Assembly (NCBI GenBank): GCA_963682025.1
Contig: OY821518.1
Span: 143,072,529-143,136,528 of the forward strand
From: Cordilura impudica
Lineage: Eukaryota > Arthropoda > Insecta > Diptera > Scathophagidae
Direction: 5' to 3'
Length of the DNA stretch: 64,000 nt
Under the pieces are notes generated by a model that was not told the origin of the DNA, ran no database searches, and saw nothing but the letters and a program-made list of their open reading frames with translations. Positions 31,346 through 42,491 of the stretch are shown in pieces; position 1 is the first letter of the stretch, and every line of letters starts with the position of its first letter. Made by a program: the position numbers and the translations under genes.

Positions 31346-31640
31346 CACACGGACGGATGAAAGTCGTAAAATCAATTAAAAAAGTAATTTAGAGTGTAAA
31401 GTATTATTGATAGTTAAAAACATCAGCAAAAACCTTTTAAATTTATTTTGTCAAAAAAGTTTTCTTCTAAAATGAATATATATTTAAAACAATTTTTTAA
31501 CTCACCTATTTTATGAAAAAAAAAAAAAAAACAAATTTGTAACAAATAAATATTAAAACAAATAAAAGAACATAATTATGTATATAAAATTGATTGTTTT
31601 CAAAATCAAAAATTGCAATATAAAAGGTACTTTTTAAGAA
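31346..31640 (-). repeat. Repeat family C fragment
   Basis: CGGACGGATGAAAGTCG and GTGTAAAGTATTATTG match the copy at 49540-49660 in the same orientation. A degenerate AAAGGTAYTTTTTAAGAA repeat follows, up to about 31800. Confidence 0.6.
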
Positions 31641-31805
31641 AAATTTACTTATTTAAAAAAAGGTCGATTTTAGAAAAAAAGTACTTTTTAAAAAAGGTAT
31701 TGTTCCAAGTAAAGGTAATTTCTAAGAAAAGGTATTTTTTAAAAACGTACTTTATTAAGAAAAATTACTTTTTTAATTAAAGTTTATTTTTTAAGAAAGA
31801 GTACT
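31641..31805. repeat. Degenerate short tandem repeat
   Basis: About eight imperfect copies of a 16-25 bp unit, roughly GGTACTTTTTAAGAAAA. It ends at the oligo(dA/T) tail of the neighbouring LINE fragment. Confidence 0.5.
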
Positions 31806-32290
31806 TTTTTCTTTTTTTTTATAAAGCAATTTATTTAACAAGAATAAGCAAATGGGTTAAAGATAAGTAATAACATTAGTTTTAACCTCCACTCAGATTA
31901 AAACATATCTACAATTGTATACAATTACTTACATACTCATATAACTTACATAAGAGAGTCTATTTTTATTACATATATTTACATTAATTTTACATATTTA
32001 CAACTATTATTTCCTACAAGGAAGATCTACCAGGTGGTCTTTACAGTCTTCTTACCTCTACCCCAGCAAGTAAGCTTGAATGATTACTTAATCCTTCAAA
32101 ATATATGGAGCTAACACTAGAGATTTCTTCTTTAACTGTTGGTGTTGAAAGGCCTTTCTGTATGTTATTATTTGTTATATTCCAGGGTGCGTTTAAAAGT
32201 TTAGATTGATAACGCTGAAGAATTTCTATATTAGAATTGCTTGAATTCCATATGTCCACACAGGTTTTGTTAAGTCGGTGGGTTTGACAA
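31806..32290 (-). pseudogene. 3' end of a jockey-clade LINE
   Basis: The minus strand encodes the last part of a jockey-type ORF2 (WNSSNSNIEILQRYQSK, then APWNITNNNIQKGLSTP and VKEEIS), ending near 32041. A 3' UTR follows, ending in AATAAATTGCTTTAT and an A tract at 31806-31820. These residues belong to the C-terminal region after the reverse transcriptase. It is broken at its 5' side by, or next to, the BEL/Pao element. It may be the same LINE as 39774-40575, but both pieces contain the KPV region, so this is uncertain. Confidence 0.7.
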
Positions 32291-32293
32291 ATA

Positions 32294-32370
32294 TTTTATG
32301 CAAAGAAAAATTTGGGGGGAAATAAAACAATAGGGAATTAGTTTATAATTCAAAAATTCTACCTTTATCG
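32294..32370 (-). repeat. 3' LTR of the BEL/Pao element, truncated
   Basis: TTTATGCAAAGAAAAATTTG and the GGGGGGAAATAAAACAATAG block match the 5' LTR, then a 24-bp gap, then ACCTTTATCG. About 57 bases of U3 expected beyond that are absent and ORF3 stands there instead. Confidence 0.7.
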
Positions 32371-32870
32371 GTAACGTTAATGACAATCGTTGGTGCACCA
32401 GATGAAGAAGCAGCGGGAAGATTATTGGCCCTGTGGTGTTGGTGTTGCTGACGATTTTGTTGATGTGATTGACGCTGTCGCTGTTTTTGTTGACGATTTC
32501 GTGGTTTAGTTATAGACCGTTGGTTTTCAAAATTTATTATATTTTGTCTATAATTCGACCGCTCCTTGTGCAGTAAGGTATGGTGTTCAGACAAACAAAT
32601 TCGACATCTGTCTCGACATTGACAGTCTTTTAAAAAGTGTGAAAGCGCCAAACAATTTAGACAATAACGGAATCGTCGAACTACCTTTATTCTTTCTTCG
32701 ACTGACAACCGTCTGAACCGGAAACATTTTCGGAGAGGATGATCAGCGTCACAGTATCGGCAGTCTTTATGCTTACGAGGGCCAGTCGAAGAAGGTTCTC
32801 TGGGTCGATGTTGTTTAACGTCTTCTGAGGTACTCCGGTTGGTCTTCAGGCGTCTTGGTGGTGATGACAT
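32343..32870 (-). CDS. Extra CCHC zinc-knuckle ORF after pol
   Basis: A 175-codon frame that starts 28 nt after the pol stop, in a different frame. The N-terminus is basic (SSPPRRLKTNRST). Residues about 35-100 have three Cys/His clusters (CRYCDADHPLRKCF, RYCLNCLALSHFLKDC, CRICLSEHHTLLH), the knuckle pattern of Pao-type Gags. Its sequence differs from the knuckles of this element's own Gag. A Gln/Arg/His-rich stretch follows. The last codons and the stop lie within the truncated left LTR. It may be a second nucleocapsid-like protein, or the 3' end of another Pao gag joined by recombination. Function is unknown. Confidence 0.7.
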   Translation of the reverse strand: MSSPPRRLKTNRSTSEDVKQHRPREPSSTGPRKHKDCRYCDADHPLRKCFRFRRLSVEERIKVVRRFRYCLNCLALSHFLKDCQCRDRCRICLSEHHTLLHKERSNYRQNIINFENQRSITKPRNRQQKQRQRQSHQQNRQQHQHHRANNLPAASSSGAPTIVINVTDKGRIFEL

Positions 32871-32898
32871 TGTAAGCTGTGGACATAAAAAAAATGAG

Positions 32899-35800
32899 TT
32901 AGTTTAGTTTATAAGGGGGTAACAAAACTAGTTTAACTATTGGTCTAGTTACTATTCCGCTGGATGTGCGGACTTGTGCGACCCTAACCCTGGAATCTGA
33001 TCCAGTAATAACGTTTTCTATGCGACCGAGCTTCCATTCATTAGGGGGTAAGTTGTCGCGTCTTATTACGACGAGGTCGTTGATAGCAAAATCACGTTCG
33101 GGATATTGCCATTTGAGACGTTTGTGCAATTGCTTAAGATATTCTTCTTTCCATCTTAGAGCAAAATGATGGTGAAGCAGCTTTAGTTTTTGCCATCGAT
33201 TAGCGTAACTTAACGATTGGTGAGATAAATCAGGTTCAGCAGGGGCTAAAAGTGGTGTTCCGATAAGGAAGTGCCCAGGCGTAAGTGCACACAGGTCTGA
33301 AGGATTTTCGCTCATTGAACTTAGTGGTCGAGAGTTAAGGCACGCTTCGATTCGAGTTAGCATGGTACAAACTCTTCGAAGGTAAACTTTTGAGCATGGG
33401 TAATCTTTTTCAAGTGAGACTTAAAACTTTTTACACCCGCTTCCCATAGTCCACCCATGTGAGGAGCACCGGGGGGTATAAAGTGCCATTCAAAGGGCTG
33501 AAAGCTATATTGTGAAAGAAGGTTTTGCCTTATTATGGAGAGAAATGCAGCTTGATCTTTGGCGAGTATATTAGCAGCACCCGCAAATGCTGCCGTTGTC
33601 AGAATACATATCAGATGGACAGCCGCGATGTGAGAAAAAACGGGAGAAAGCTGCTAGAAAGGCGGGTGTCGATATCTCAGAGGTGGTTTCCTAATGGATA
33701 GCTTTTGTGGCGAAACACACAAAAACAAGAACATAGCCCTTTGTTACCTTGCAACCACGGCCTACATAAGACTTTATGTCAAACGGACCAGCAAAGTCGA
33801 CTCCAGTGTTCGTAAAGGGACGTGAAAGAGTCGTTCTTTCGGCAGGAAGAGCAGCCATTATCTGCTTACTTTGTTTGTGTTTGTGGAACACACAAAGTTT
33901 ACAATTAGATATAATCCCTTTTATTAAATTTTTCAACTTTGGAACCCAGAACTCGATTCGGATCAATCGCAAGAGCAAAGAATTTCCACCATGTATGGAT
34001 GATTTATGAGTTAGTTCGAGGTATAACTGAGTGAATTTCCCATGATAGGGTAATATTTTAGGAAATCTTTCGTCGTATGAAAGCATGGCAGATTTAGAGA
34101 GTCTGCCGTTTATTCTCATGAATCCTGAAGAATCAATAAAGGGGTTAAGAGTTAATAAGCTACTTTTTCGGGAAAGCGCTAACCCAAGCAATAGGCAGTC
34201 ATATTCAGGATAATATAACTTTTGAGACATGATCACTAACCTATTCTTTACATGCTTTATCTCAGAATGAAATATTTCTATAGATTTGTGGGGCATACTA
34301 TGCTTCAAAGACAGAGAGTGATAAAAACGAAAAACATAACATAGAACTCTCATGGCTCTCGGCAGGTCCGAAAAATTTGATAAAATGTCGCAGACTGATA
34401 TTTGAGTGGCATGAGTTTTGATGGGTCGAATTTCTTCTTGGGTTTCAAGAATCTGAGGATTGGAGGGCCAATCGGTATGAGGAAGTTTTAGCCATGGCGG
34501 CCCATGCCACCACAAGTCGTTCGCAAGGAGTTCTTTCACTGTTAGGCCACGAGACGCAATATCAGCAGGGTTATCCTTTGACTCAACAAGGAACCACCGG
34601 CTTTCATCCAGTTCTTCAACTATTGTAGACACCCGGTTTGCAACAAAGGTCTTCCAATGATTAGAGGGTTTTTGCAACCATGCCAGCACTATTGTGGAGT
34701 CAGTCCACATGTAAGTGCTATATTTATCGATTTTTAAATTGGTTCGGATTGACTTGAACATTTTTGCCATTAATTCGGCACCACACAGTTCCTTTCGTGG
34801 AAGAGTCAAAAACTTGACGGGAGCTACTTTTGTTTTCGCAGCTAACAAATGGGTAGTGACTTGACCATCTGGTCTCTCTGTTCGGATATACAAAGTGGCA
34901 GCATATGCCTTCTCCGACGCGTCACAGAAGCCAAGGAGCACAATTGTTAATGAGGGTTCATAACCCACAAAGCGGGGGATTCTAATTTTTTCGATATTTG
35001 GATAATCATCGAGAAAAATTTTCCATTGATTCAAGGTTAAAGGTTTTATAAGTTCATCCCAATCAGTTTTATCTTTCCACACTTGTTGCATTATAATTTT
35101 CGCAACAATTATTTTAGGAGCGGGCCAACCGGCGGGGTCAAATAATTTCGCAATCTCTGATAAAACTGCTCTTTTAGTAAAATCTTTACTATTGGGATTT
35201 TTTGGGGGTTTGAAGTAGAAATAGTCACTTCCAGCATTCCATCATAGACCAAGTGTCTTAGAAGTGCACGAGTCTGTTAACTTCAAGAACTCTGCATCTA
35301 AAAGATGCTCGGGGGGTAAATCATGCAAAAGGAGTTCATTATTTGCTGTCCATTTTCTAAGAGAAAATCCAGCTGAACTTAAAACTTTAACCAAATCGTT
35401 ACGAGCTTCAACAGCTTGCTTTAAATCGTGAGACCCAAACAATACGTCATCGACATACATATAATTTCTGAGAATTTCAGAGACAGTGGGGGTTTCGGGT
35501 TCACATTGTTTAACTAGTGCCAGCAGGGTCCTTATCGCTAGATAAGGAGCACAGTTTACACCAAAGGTAACTGTGTTCATTTCATAATCGCTGAGCTCAT
35601 CATGGGGGGAGTTGCGAAAGAGTATTTGCTGAAATGGGGTGTGAGCTTTATCAACGAGAATCTGCCTATACATTTTTTCGATGTCAGCGTTAAAAACATA
35701 TCGGAACAGCCGCCACCTTAAAATAAGGATTGTTAAGTCAGCTTGTAATACGGGGCCCGGATATAACACGTCGTTAAGACTTACACCATTCGACGAGGGG

Positions 35801-36740
35801 TTGGAGGCATTAAAAACGACTTGCAGTTTTGTCGTCGTACTTTCGGGTTTCACTACGGCATGATGGGGGAGATAGTAATTTATACTGGGGTTAGCTGACA
35901 TATCGGGGTTAACACTGGTCATATGACCGAGCGTTAAGTATTCGATTATGACGCGATCATAATCTGATTTAATGGGGGGTTGTTTAAATAAACGGGCTTC
36001 GTTGCGAAGATATTGCGATAAAGCATTATTACGAGAGTGACCAAGAGTTTGTTTATGAGGGAATTCTGGTCTAAATGGAAGAGAAACTACAAACCGACCA
36101 GCTTTGTTTCGATATGTAGTTTTTTGGTATAATTTTTCGCAGAAAATATCATCTTCTGTCATTCGAGTTACTTCTGGAACTTCTTCAAGTTCCCAAAAAC
36201 GGGTGAGTCAGTGATTTAAGTCTAGTTCATTAAAAAATGACGAGACTGTTCTGGAGTTAACAAGAGGGGAAACTTTACCGATTATAATCCAACCGAAAAC
36301 AGTTCGTTGAGCTACAAGCTTCTGATCATTATCCCACCGAACTCCTTCACAGAGAATTTGTTGGTAAATGTCTCCGCCCAAAAGAAGGTCCACATGTGAT
36401 CCTCTTTTTGATTCACTGTCCGCTAATTGCAGGTCAGTAAAGTTGGATTGATTGGAAGAACGATGTGGATGATATGGTAAATTACTGGTTAGTTTTCTAA
36501 CCACAAATGCATCGACAGTTGTAAGAAAGAGTTTTTAAGCGGTGAACCAATAACTACTGAACATATTTGATTTGAGGTGGCTGTTAAAGAGCCATTAAGA
36601 CCAATAACTTCAGTTTGCGATGGCCGAGACTGTAAAGAAAGCTTCATATAAAGCGATTTTGAAATAAATGAGGCTTCTGAAGCGGGGCCAATGAGAGCAC
36701 GAACATTATATCTAACATCACCTATACAAACATCAACTAA
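32899..36740 (-). pseudogene. pol: Pol of the BEL/Pao element (PR-RT-RNase H-IN)
   Basis: Open blocks at 36504-36208, 36162-35242, 35091-33691 and 33363-32899 share one frame, with stops at 36208, 35242 (TGA) and 33691 and at least one frameshift near 33590. The protease region (36740-36530) reads RALIGPASEASFIS, where related proteins have Asp in place of the first Gly. RT carries YMYVDDVLFGS. RNase H has LGFCDASEKAYAA, WTDSTIVLAWL and DNPADIASRGL. Integrase has the HHCC region (HGGN to CKLCVFHKHK), NTGVDFAGPF and a broken DNG block, then PHMGGLWEAGVK outside the open frames. The C-terminal block (SRPLSSMSENPSDLCALTPG) is the DUF5641 domain. Confidence 0.9.
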
Positions 36741-36748
36741 AGCGGTAC

Positions 36749-38125
36749 CTATATAATAGAGGTATATGGAGTGGACTGTAATTGGGTCGAGTACGGACGA
36801 CGTACGTACGAAGGGGTGGCAGCAGAAGTTGATGGCATGTCATCAGTTGCTAAAAGCGGGGGGTTAGTACCACGAATATTATTGAAGTTATGAGTACCAT
36901 TTTCTGGCTTAGAATTGGTTGACGTTGATGTACGATGCAAGAGGGAGTGGTGCTTTTGTTTACATACAGAACATACATATGGGCTTTTACATTTTTTAAA
37001 CTCATGTGAGGTAGCCAGACAGTTTGTACAACGTTTTTGGTTTTTAACGGTAGAAAGCCGTTCGTCTACTGGCATCCTTAAAAATATTGGACATAGCCTG
37101 AGAGGATGCGAGTTTGATTTATTAGGGACAATGTTTGTATGGTAACTATTAAGTTTCTTTGCATCACGGTAATTATGATTTTTATTTAAGAATTCCTTTT
37201 TGTTTAAATTGTAGGGGGCAATTGTCGACCTAATATCTGCTACAGATTCTAAAGTCTGGTATCTGGACGTCAGAAAAGAGTCCATTTGCTTCCACGTCGG
37301 AATCTCAACGTTATTTCGAAGGGACTGTTCCCATAAATTTAAAGTATTGTCGGGAAGGCATGTAGAGCAAATGTAGATAAAAATAACGTCCCAATTACTC
37401 GTTTCTATGTTTAGCAGAGAAAGATTTGTGACACAATCGTTGATAGTTCGTTGCAGACCTTTAATACTGGGACCAGATTCTTTATTTATAGTGCAAAGAT
37501 TGAAAAGTGTCTTAAGTTGTGCATTAATAAGGACTCTTTTGTTGTCATACCTATCGACGAGATTCTTCCAAGCCATTTCAAAACCAGCGTTTGTGAGAGG
37601 ACAGGTTCTCAATATGTCACGAGCCTCTCCCTTAGTTTTCTTAAGTAAGTGACAGAGTTTTTCTACTGGAGTGAGACGTGCATTGTCTTTGTAGAGTGCT
37701 GAGAACATGTTTCTGAACGTAGGCCAAGAGACATAATCACCATAGAAAACATCAGTGTCGCAGGGAGTCAACGAAATATTAGGGGTTGGTAATGCCCCAA
37801 TATCTAAAGGCTCGCTAGAAGGAGTCGGTTTCTGGGTCAATTGATCTACAAGCTCATTAGCTTTTGATAAACATTTAAGGTGAGCACTATAAGCACTATA
37901 AAACTTATTCTGAACCGTTACAAGATAAACATCTTCTTCGAGAGATTCGAGTTCAGCCAAAAGTGAATCGTATAGAGCACGAAGAGCCGACCAAAGATGA
38001 ATGATTTCATCTTTTTGAACTTCCAGGGTGTGAATGGTATGCTCCTCCACAGGGATACCCGAAAAATATGCCTGGAATTCAGCAACGCGATCTGATGCTC
38101 TAATAAATGCGTTTAAAGCCGACAT
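36749..38125 (-). CDS. gag: Gag of the BEL/Pao element
   Basis: An intact 458-codon frame. It forms the virus-like particle. The N-terminal half is helical. Residues about 105-260 match the DUF1759 region of Pao Gags (YVSWPTFRNMFSALYKDN). Two zinc knuckles lie near residues 375-410 (CTNCLATSHEFKKC and CSVCKQKHHSLLH). The tail is Ser/Thr/Pro-rich. The start ATG at 38125 gives the usual length. It is the only frame of this element without visible damage. Confidence 0.88.
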   Translation of the reverse strand: MSALNAFIRASDRVAEFQAYFSGIPVEEHTIHTLEVQKDEIIHLWSALRALYDSLLAELESLEEDVYLVTVQNKFYSAYSAHLKCLSKANELVDQLTQKPTPSSEPLDIGALPTPNISLTPCDTDVFYGDYVSWPTFRNMFSALYKDNARLTPVEKLCHLLKKTKGEARDILRTCPLTNAGFEMAWKNLVDRYDNKRVLINAQLKTLFNLCTINKESGPSIKGLQRTINDCVTNLSLLNIETSNWDVIFIYICSTCLPDNTLNLWEQSLRNNVEIPTWKQMDSFLTSRYQTLESVADIRSTIAPYNLNKKEFLNKNHNYRDAKKLNSYHTNIVPNKSNSHPLRLCPIFLRMPVDERLSTVKNQKRCTNCLATSHEFKKCKSPYVCSVCKQKHHSLLHRTSTSTNSKPENGTHNFNNIRGTNPPLLATDDMPSTSAATPSYVRRPYSTQLQSTPYTSII

Positions 38126-39528
38126 GGTGTGAAAATATAAGTTTTCAGAGACAAAAGGGTGAATTTCAAATAAGTTTGAAATATGAAACGAGAGGACACA
38201 CGTTTAAAATAATAATTTCGCAAAATTTCGATACTCGAAGTAACAGTCGTAAGAAACTCAGTAAATAAAAATATATTCGTAAGACCAGAGAGATTGAAAG
38301 TCGTTAAAATTTACAAATTCCAAAAAATATTTGTTAAATTTTTAACCTCACTAATAATTTGTTACATTTTATATGTATTAAAACTTGATTAAGTGAAAAT
38401 TGAAAAATATGCTAAAATTTTAATGTGATTTGTTTTTTTTATTTTTTAATTCCACAAAAAAAAAACTGTGAAAGAAAAATTTTTATTTAATCAATAAATA
38501 GTGCCAAAAAAAAGGAACGAATATAACCTCCATTCGTTTTTTTTTTTTTTTTTAATACAAAAGATTATGCAAAAATTTTATTTTTATCACCAATATAATA
38601 ATGATCGTATGACTACCAAGGAAAATTGCAAAAATAATTTGAATGTTAATTTTTATAATCAAATTTAAATGTAGATTTGATAAGAGAAGAACTCAAAGAA
38701 TAAATTACTAATTTTCTATTTAATTTCACTTTTTTTTTTAAACACTAGCCGTTAAGGGTTAAACTTCATTTACACTTTTAAGAGAGCTTACAAATTTACA
38801 CAAGTGTATTTAAAGGAATATTAAAGCACTTTACTATATACAATAATTAATAAAAAACACTATTTATAGATGCATAACTCGGCTAGTAAATGTTCACTTA
38901 TGTATAGCTTAACTTGTTGTATAGCTTAACTTGTAAACGCAAAAAAAACCAAACGTATGAGAAAATTAAGAGAAATCACAAAAAACACAATGTTTATAAA
39001 CTCTGGATTTAAAAAGAGTAAAGATTGACATTATCTTTTAGAATGTTGAGAAACATTAAAATGTTCAACATGAATACAAAAATGTTAGAAGTAATAGATT
39101 TTTACTCGTGATTACTGTTAAGCAACATTGTGGATACCATTGTTACTAACGAGGGATATTTTTTAAGGCGAATAAAAAATCAAAAAAAGTAACTGTACGA
39201 GATATTTACATATGTACATATATGTAAATGAGACACCGAAATAAACTATTTTTGTATTAAGACAAAATATTTCATTTGCACGTACCTTTAGTGAATATTC
39301 TTTTACTTGCTTTTTTCTCGTTTTGTTGATTACGTTGATATTGATAATTGTATTTATCACTTGATGGGGGGGAACTCCAAGTTGATAATTTGCATTTAAC
39401 ACTAACTTGATGGTTTTGATTCACGGCTAATTATATTTGAATTAAAGGTTATATTTCACAATTTTCTCTGAAGCCAATTATTTAAAATATCTGAAAATAA
39501 ATTTTTTCTCTGATAAAATTCTTGCCAA
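38126..39528 (-). other. Long leader of the BEL/Pao element
   Basis: About 1.4 kb of AT-rich sequence between the primer-binding site and gag. It holds homopolymer T/A runs, short palindromic pieces (GTACATATATGTA at 39216) and no credible ORF. A nested insertion is possible but no ends were found. Confidence 0.5.
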
Positions 39529-39546
39529 TCCGGTTCGATTGGACCA
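39529..39546 (-). other. Primer-binding site of the BEL/Pao element
   Basis: On the minus strand TGGTCCAATCGAACCGGA stands three bases inside the 5' LTR. It is complementary to a tRNA 3' end, with the TTCGAT T-loop and terminal CCA. I do not identify the tRNA. Confidence 0.7.
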
Positions 39547-39549
39547 AAA

Positions 39550-39710
39550 TGTTATGCAAAGAAAAATTTGGGGGGAAATAAAACAATAGGGAATTAGTTA
39601 TTAATTCAAAAATTCTTATATTTTATTTATAGGTATTTACCTTTATCGCTCGGGGGTAGTATAACAACTGATTTTAGTTTTACATTTTTCTTATGCACTA
39701 AGCTATAACA
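39550..39710 (-). repeat. 5' LTR of the BEL/Pao element
   Basis: 161 bp, TGTTATGCAAAG to AAGCTATAACA on the + strand (TGTTATAG to GCATAACA in element sense). It is short for a BEL LTR. It contains a GGGGGG run and ATAAAACAATAGGG, which recur at 32313. Confidence 0.75.
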
Positions 39711-39773
39711 TTTTGTAAGTGAGTGTAGATAAGATCTCTGCTTACAAAGGAGAGATCTGTATAAGAGATCTAA
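39711..39773. repeat. Short palindromic spacer
   Basis: Contains AGATCTCTGCTTACAAAGG then AGAGATCT, and a further AGAGATCT. It joins the BEL 5' LTR to the LINE fragment. Confidence 0.4.
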
Positions 39774-40575
39774 TCATATGGTTATGATTATAGTAGAGGT
39801 CTTAGTTATGAGGACGTTAACAAAATTTAGTATTTCACGTAAACAGGTTTCAAAATAGTTTTCAACCAATACTTTGTGTTCAAGGCTTAAATCTGAGTTT
39901 TCGCAAAGCAACCAATACATACATTTAGTTTTTATGGCTAAATATTTATTTTTGCCTTCTAAATTCATTCCAAGGTACTCTACACAGTCTGATTTAGGAA
40001 TTTCTTCACCATTTATAAACACTGAACGACATTCACCTTTTATTAGAGTAAATGTGATAAGCGTTGACTTTTCAGAATTTACACATAGGTTCCATTTCCT
40101 CAACCAGGTACTAATTTTATTGGTTGTTTTATACCCTTTTTGTTGTTTCCTCTTTAGAATCATTAATTGCCATTAAAGCCGTATCATCAGCATATGTTGC
40201 AACCGTCACATCTACAATAATCGGCAAATCCGAGGTGAAAATAGTGTAGAGCACAGATATTTGATATTTCGTTATTTATTTTAACATAAAATATCGATTT
40301 TGTAAATAAGATTGCAGGAAGATACTGTTTAAGTTTAAGGAGTAGACCTGGATGCCTAACTCTGTTGAAAGATTGCTTAACGTCCAAAAATACCGCAGAG
40401 CAATGCTGTCCATTTTCTTACTACTTGAACTACTCCAAGGAACTGTTGAGGAGTTCCATGTTTATACTGAAATCCAAATTGATGATCAGGTACTACAATA
40501 TTTTTTTATATAATATTGGCTGCATTCTACGTAAAAAGAGGCTCTCGAATATTTTTGAAAAAGTGGATAGAAGAC
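39774..40575 (-). pseudogene. Jockey-clade LINE reverse transcriptase fragment
   Basis: On the minus strand, from about 40570: RPIGLLSTFSKIFE, then VPDHQFGFQYKHGT, SAVFLDVKQSFNRV, WHPG-like residues, KQYLP, the catalytic YADD near 40185 (VATYADDTALMAIND), then WNLCVNSEKS and YLGMNL near 39960-40110. These are the finger/palm/thumb blocks of a jockey-type RT. There are several frameshifts. It is 5'-truncated and ends next to the BEL element. Confidence 0.8.
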
Positions 40576-40690
40576 CTATAGGCCTATTTATTTATTCATT
40601 TATTTATTTATTTGAAATTCTACACACAAGACTAAAAGTCACTTATTGCAGTATATTATTTTACATTTGGAAATATAACAATTTTAAAAT
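40576..40690 (-). repeat. LINE-like 3' tail with TAAA repeats
   Basis: The minus strand ends in AAATAAATAAATAAATG directly before the RT fragment. This looks like the (TAAA)n tail of another LINE 3' end. Confidence 0.4.
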
Positions 40691-40744
40691 CTAATATTAA
40701 CACTTATTCTAAAGTAAAATATAAACAAAAGTTATTAACACAAA

Positions 40745-40815
40745 AGCGATTTAACACACTCACCTAAAGTCACGTACGAGTGTATGTGAAGGTTCACGGT
40801 TCAAACCTCACGGCC
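40745..40815 (+). repeat. tRNA-like (SINE-type) relic 1
   Basis: GAAGGTTCACGGTTCAAACC contains a B-box-like GGTTCAAACC, and GTCACGTACGAGTG may be a decayed A box. TTTTCATATAGAA follows, as also after the relic at 53412. It cannot fold as a normal tRNA. Confidence 0.35.
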
Positions 40816-42491
40816 GCCCTAAGTAGAAAAAATTTTCATATAGAAACAATCTATTCAATTAAAACAAATAGCTAAAGTTACCTTTAACTTTATTGCTTAC
40901 TTTAGCTTAAGTTACCTTTAATTTATTTTCGTTATTACAACTTCCCAGTAAAATAAAATTAATACTTTTGACATTGTGGAAACCCCGATTACTTGTAAAA
41001 ATACGTAATGGCAACGTACCTTTATTTGTTCGCAAACAAACAATAAAAGAATAGAATAAAAACTAAAAACCTTTATTATAAGTTGCACAATTGTTGCAAA
41101 TGTGTAATAAAACTTTTTAAAAAACATACAAGTAAGTATATGTAAATAAATTCATTTCCAAAACTAAATTGATGTGAATTCATTTCCAAAACTAAATTGA
41201 TGTGAATTTCTTCTTCATAGATCAGAAAATGTGGCAACATTAAATACATAAATCTCACGTTAAAAGTTAAAGGTTTCATTAATTTCTAAATGATCTAAAT
41301 GTACAAATAATATATAAGTGTTTTGAAAATGAAAAATATATAATTAAATTTTTAACAAACATATTGTCGCTTTTAGTTTCATTTGAATTTAGGGGGTACT
41401 ATTTACCGTTTTTTTCTTGGAAAAAGTTGGCGTTGCTGGTTGCATGAATGTACTTCAACATAATTAATCCTTCTGAAGTAATCTAAACAAGCGATTCCGT
41501 TCTGCAAAAGGCTCCGTTTTCATTTAGTAGATGCAGTGGCATAGATCGCTGGTTGTTTTACAATCTTTAACGGGTGTACTGAACCCAGCACAATGTGAAG
41601 ATTTATGGATTCCCAAATGGGTCATTGAATTCTTCCTAACCACTTGAAATATTTTTAAAAATTTATGTTTCCTCAATTAAAGGTATTTTTATGTTATAAA
41701 AACCAGTGACATTATTTTGATAAATACTTATGGTGCCTGCTTTTAGTAAACTACTTATGGCTATTGGTAGGTACCTTTCCATTTTCAAATACACACTCCA
41801 ATTCTGAGTTGTTTAAAATAGTGGGATTTACTACATTTACCTTTGCTAAAGAAATTGTGAGTGTCAGTCGATTTAAAGAGAATATAGTTTCATCGTTCCT
41901 TTCTGTAATTAGTTGAAGTAAAATAAACTCATACTCATACAGTATGTGAAGAAAGAAAAAAGAAAAAGTTTTGGAGGACTTGTTGTATTCAACTGCAACA
42001 TCTAATTATGACGAAATATTTGATATTTCATTAAAAAAAGTGTTACACAGTTTTGATTTTATGCTCTATTCTGACCATCAAAAATTCAACATTATAAAAA
42101 TGTACATAATAAAGGTGTAACATTTTCTCTTTCTTTCAGAAAAGAAAACGTCGTAAGTTATTTTGTTTTGTAGAATTTTTTTAATTTTCCTTTATACTTT
42201 TATCATTTAAATTTTGTTTATCTTATTTACTAAATGTTTTCCACTTTTATATAGCATATATTATATTTTCTCATTTAAAATATTTTTTATTAAAATTTAT
42301 TTGGCAAATGTTTTCCACTCTTGTGCAGAATTTGTTTTTTTATTAAGAATTTTTTTACTTTTTATGAAGATTTTAAGTCAGTTCACATATATAATGTGTG
42401 TTTCAACATATCGTTTCACAGGTTCAGTTGAAACAGTGAAATATAACTCGCAGTTAACTTATACAAAACTAAAAATGCAACAAGTAAGACA
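40816..42491. other. Unassigned AT-rich stretch
   Basis: A direct repeat of about 31 bp (GAATTCATTTCCAAAAC then TAAATTGATGT) occurs twice at 41148-41210. Otherwise there is no gene, transposon end or splice-flanked exon I would defend. Confidence 0.4.

Larger units (their letters stand above)
32294..39710 (-). mobile_element. BEL/Pao LTR retrotransposon, inactivated
   Basis: Minus-strand element of about 7.4 kb. The right-hand LTR (39550-39710) starts TGTTATGC and ends CTATAACA on the + strand. Next to it lies a primer-binding site. Then come gag (36749-38125), pol (32899-36740), and an extra CCHC ORF (32343-32870). The left LTR is truncated (only 32294-32370 matches). No clear target duplication remains. 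The BEL/Pao class is shown by the DUF1759-type Gag, YVDD RT, Pao-type RNase H and the DUF5641-type integrase end. Several stops and shifts, and a Gly at the protease Asp, make it inactive. Confidence 0.9.

Noticed and set aside
39163..39402. 79-codon minus frame in the BEL leader as an extra gene
   Set aside because: Low-complexity and hydrophobic, with no similarity or context.
42139..42152. Possible micro-exon coding KRKR between CTTTCAG and GTAAGT
   Set aside because: The splice signals are good, but 13 nt is very short and no neighbouring exon was found.
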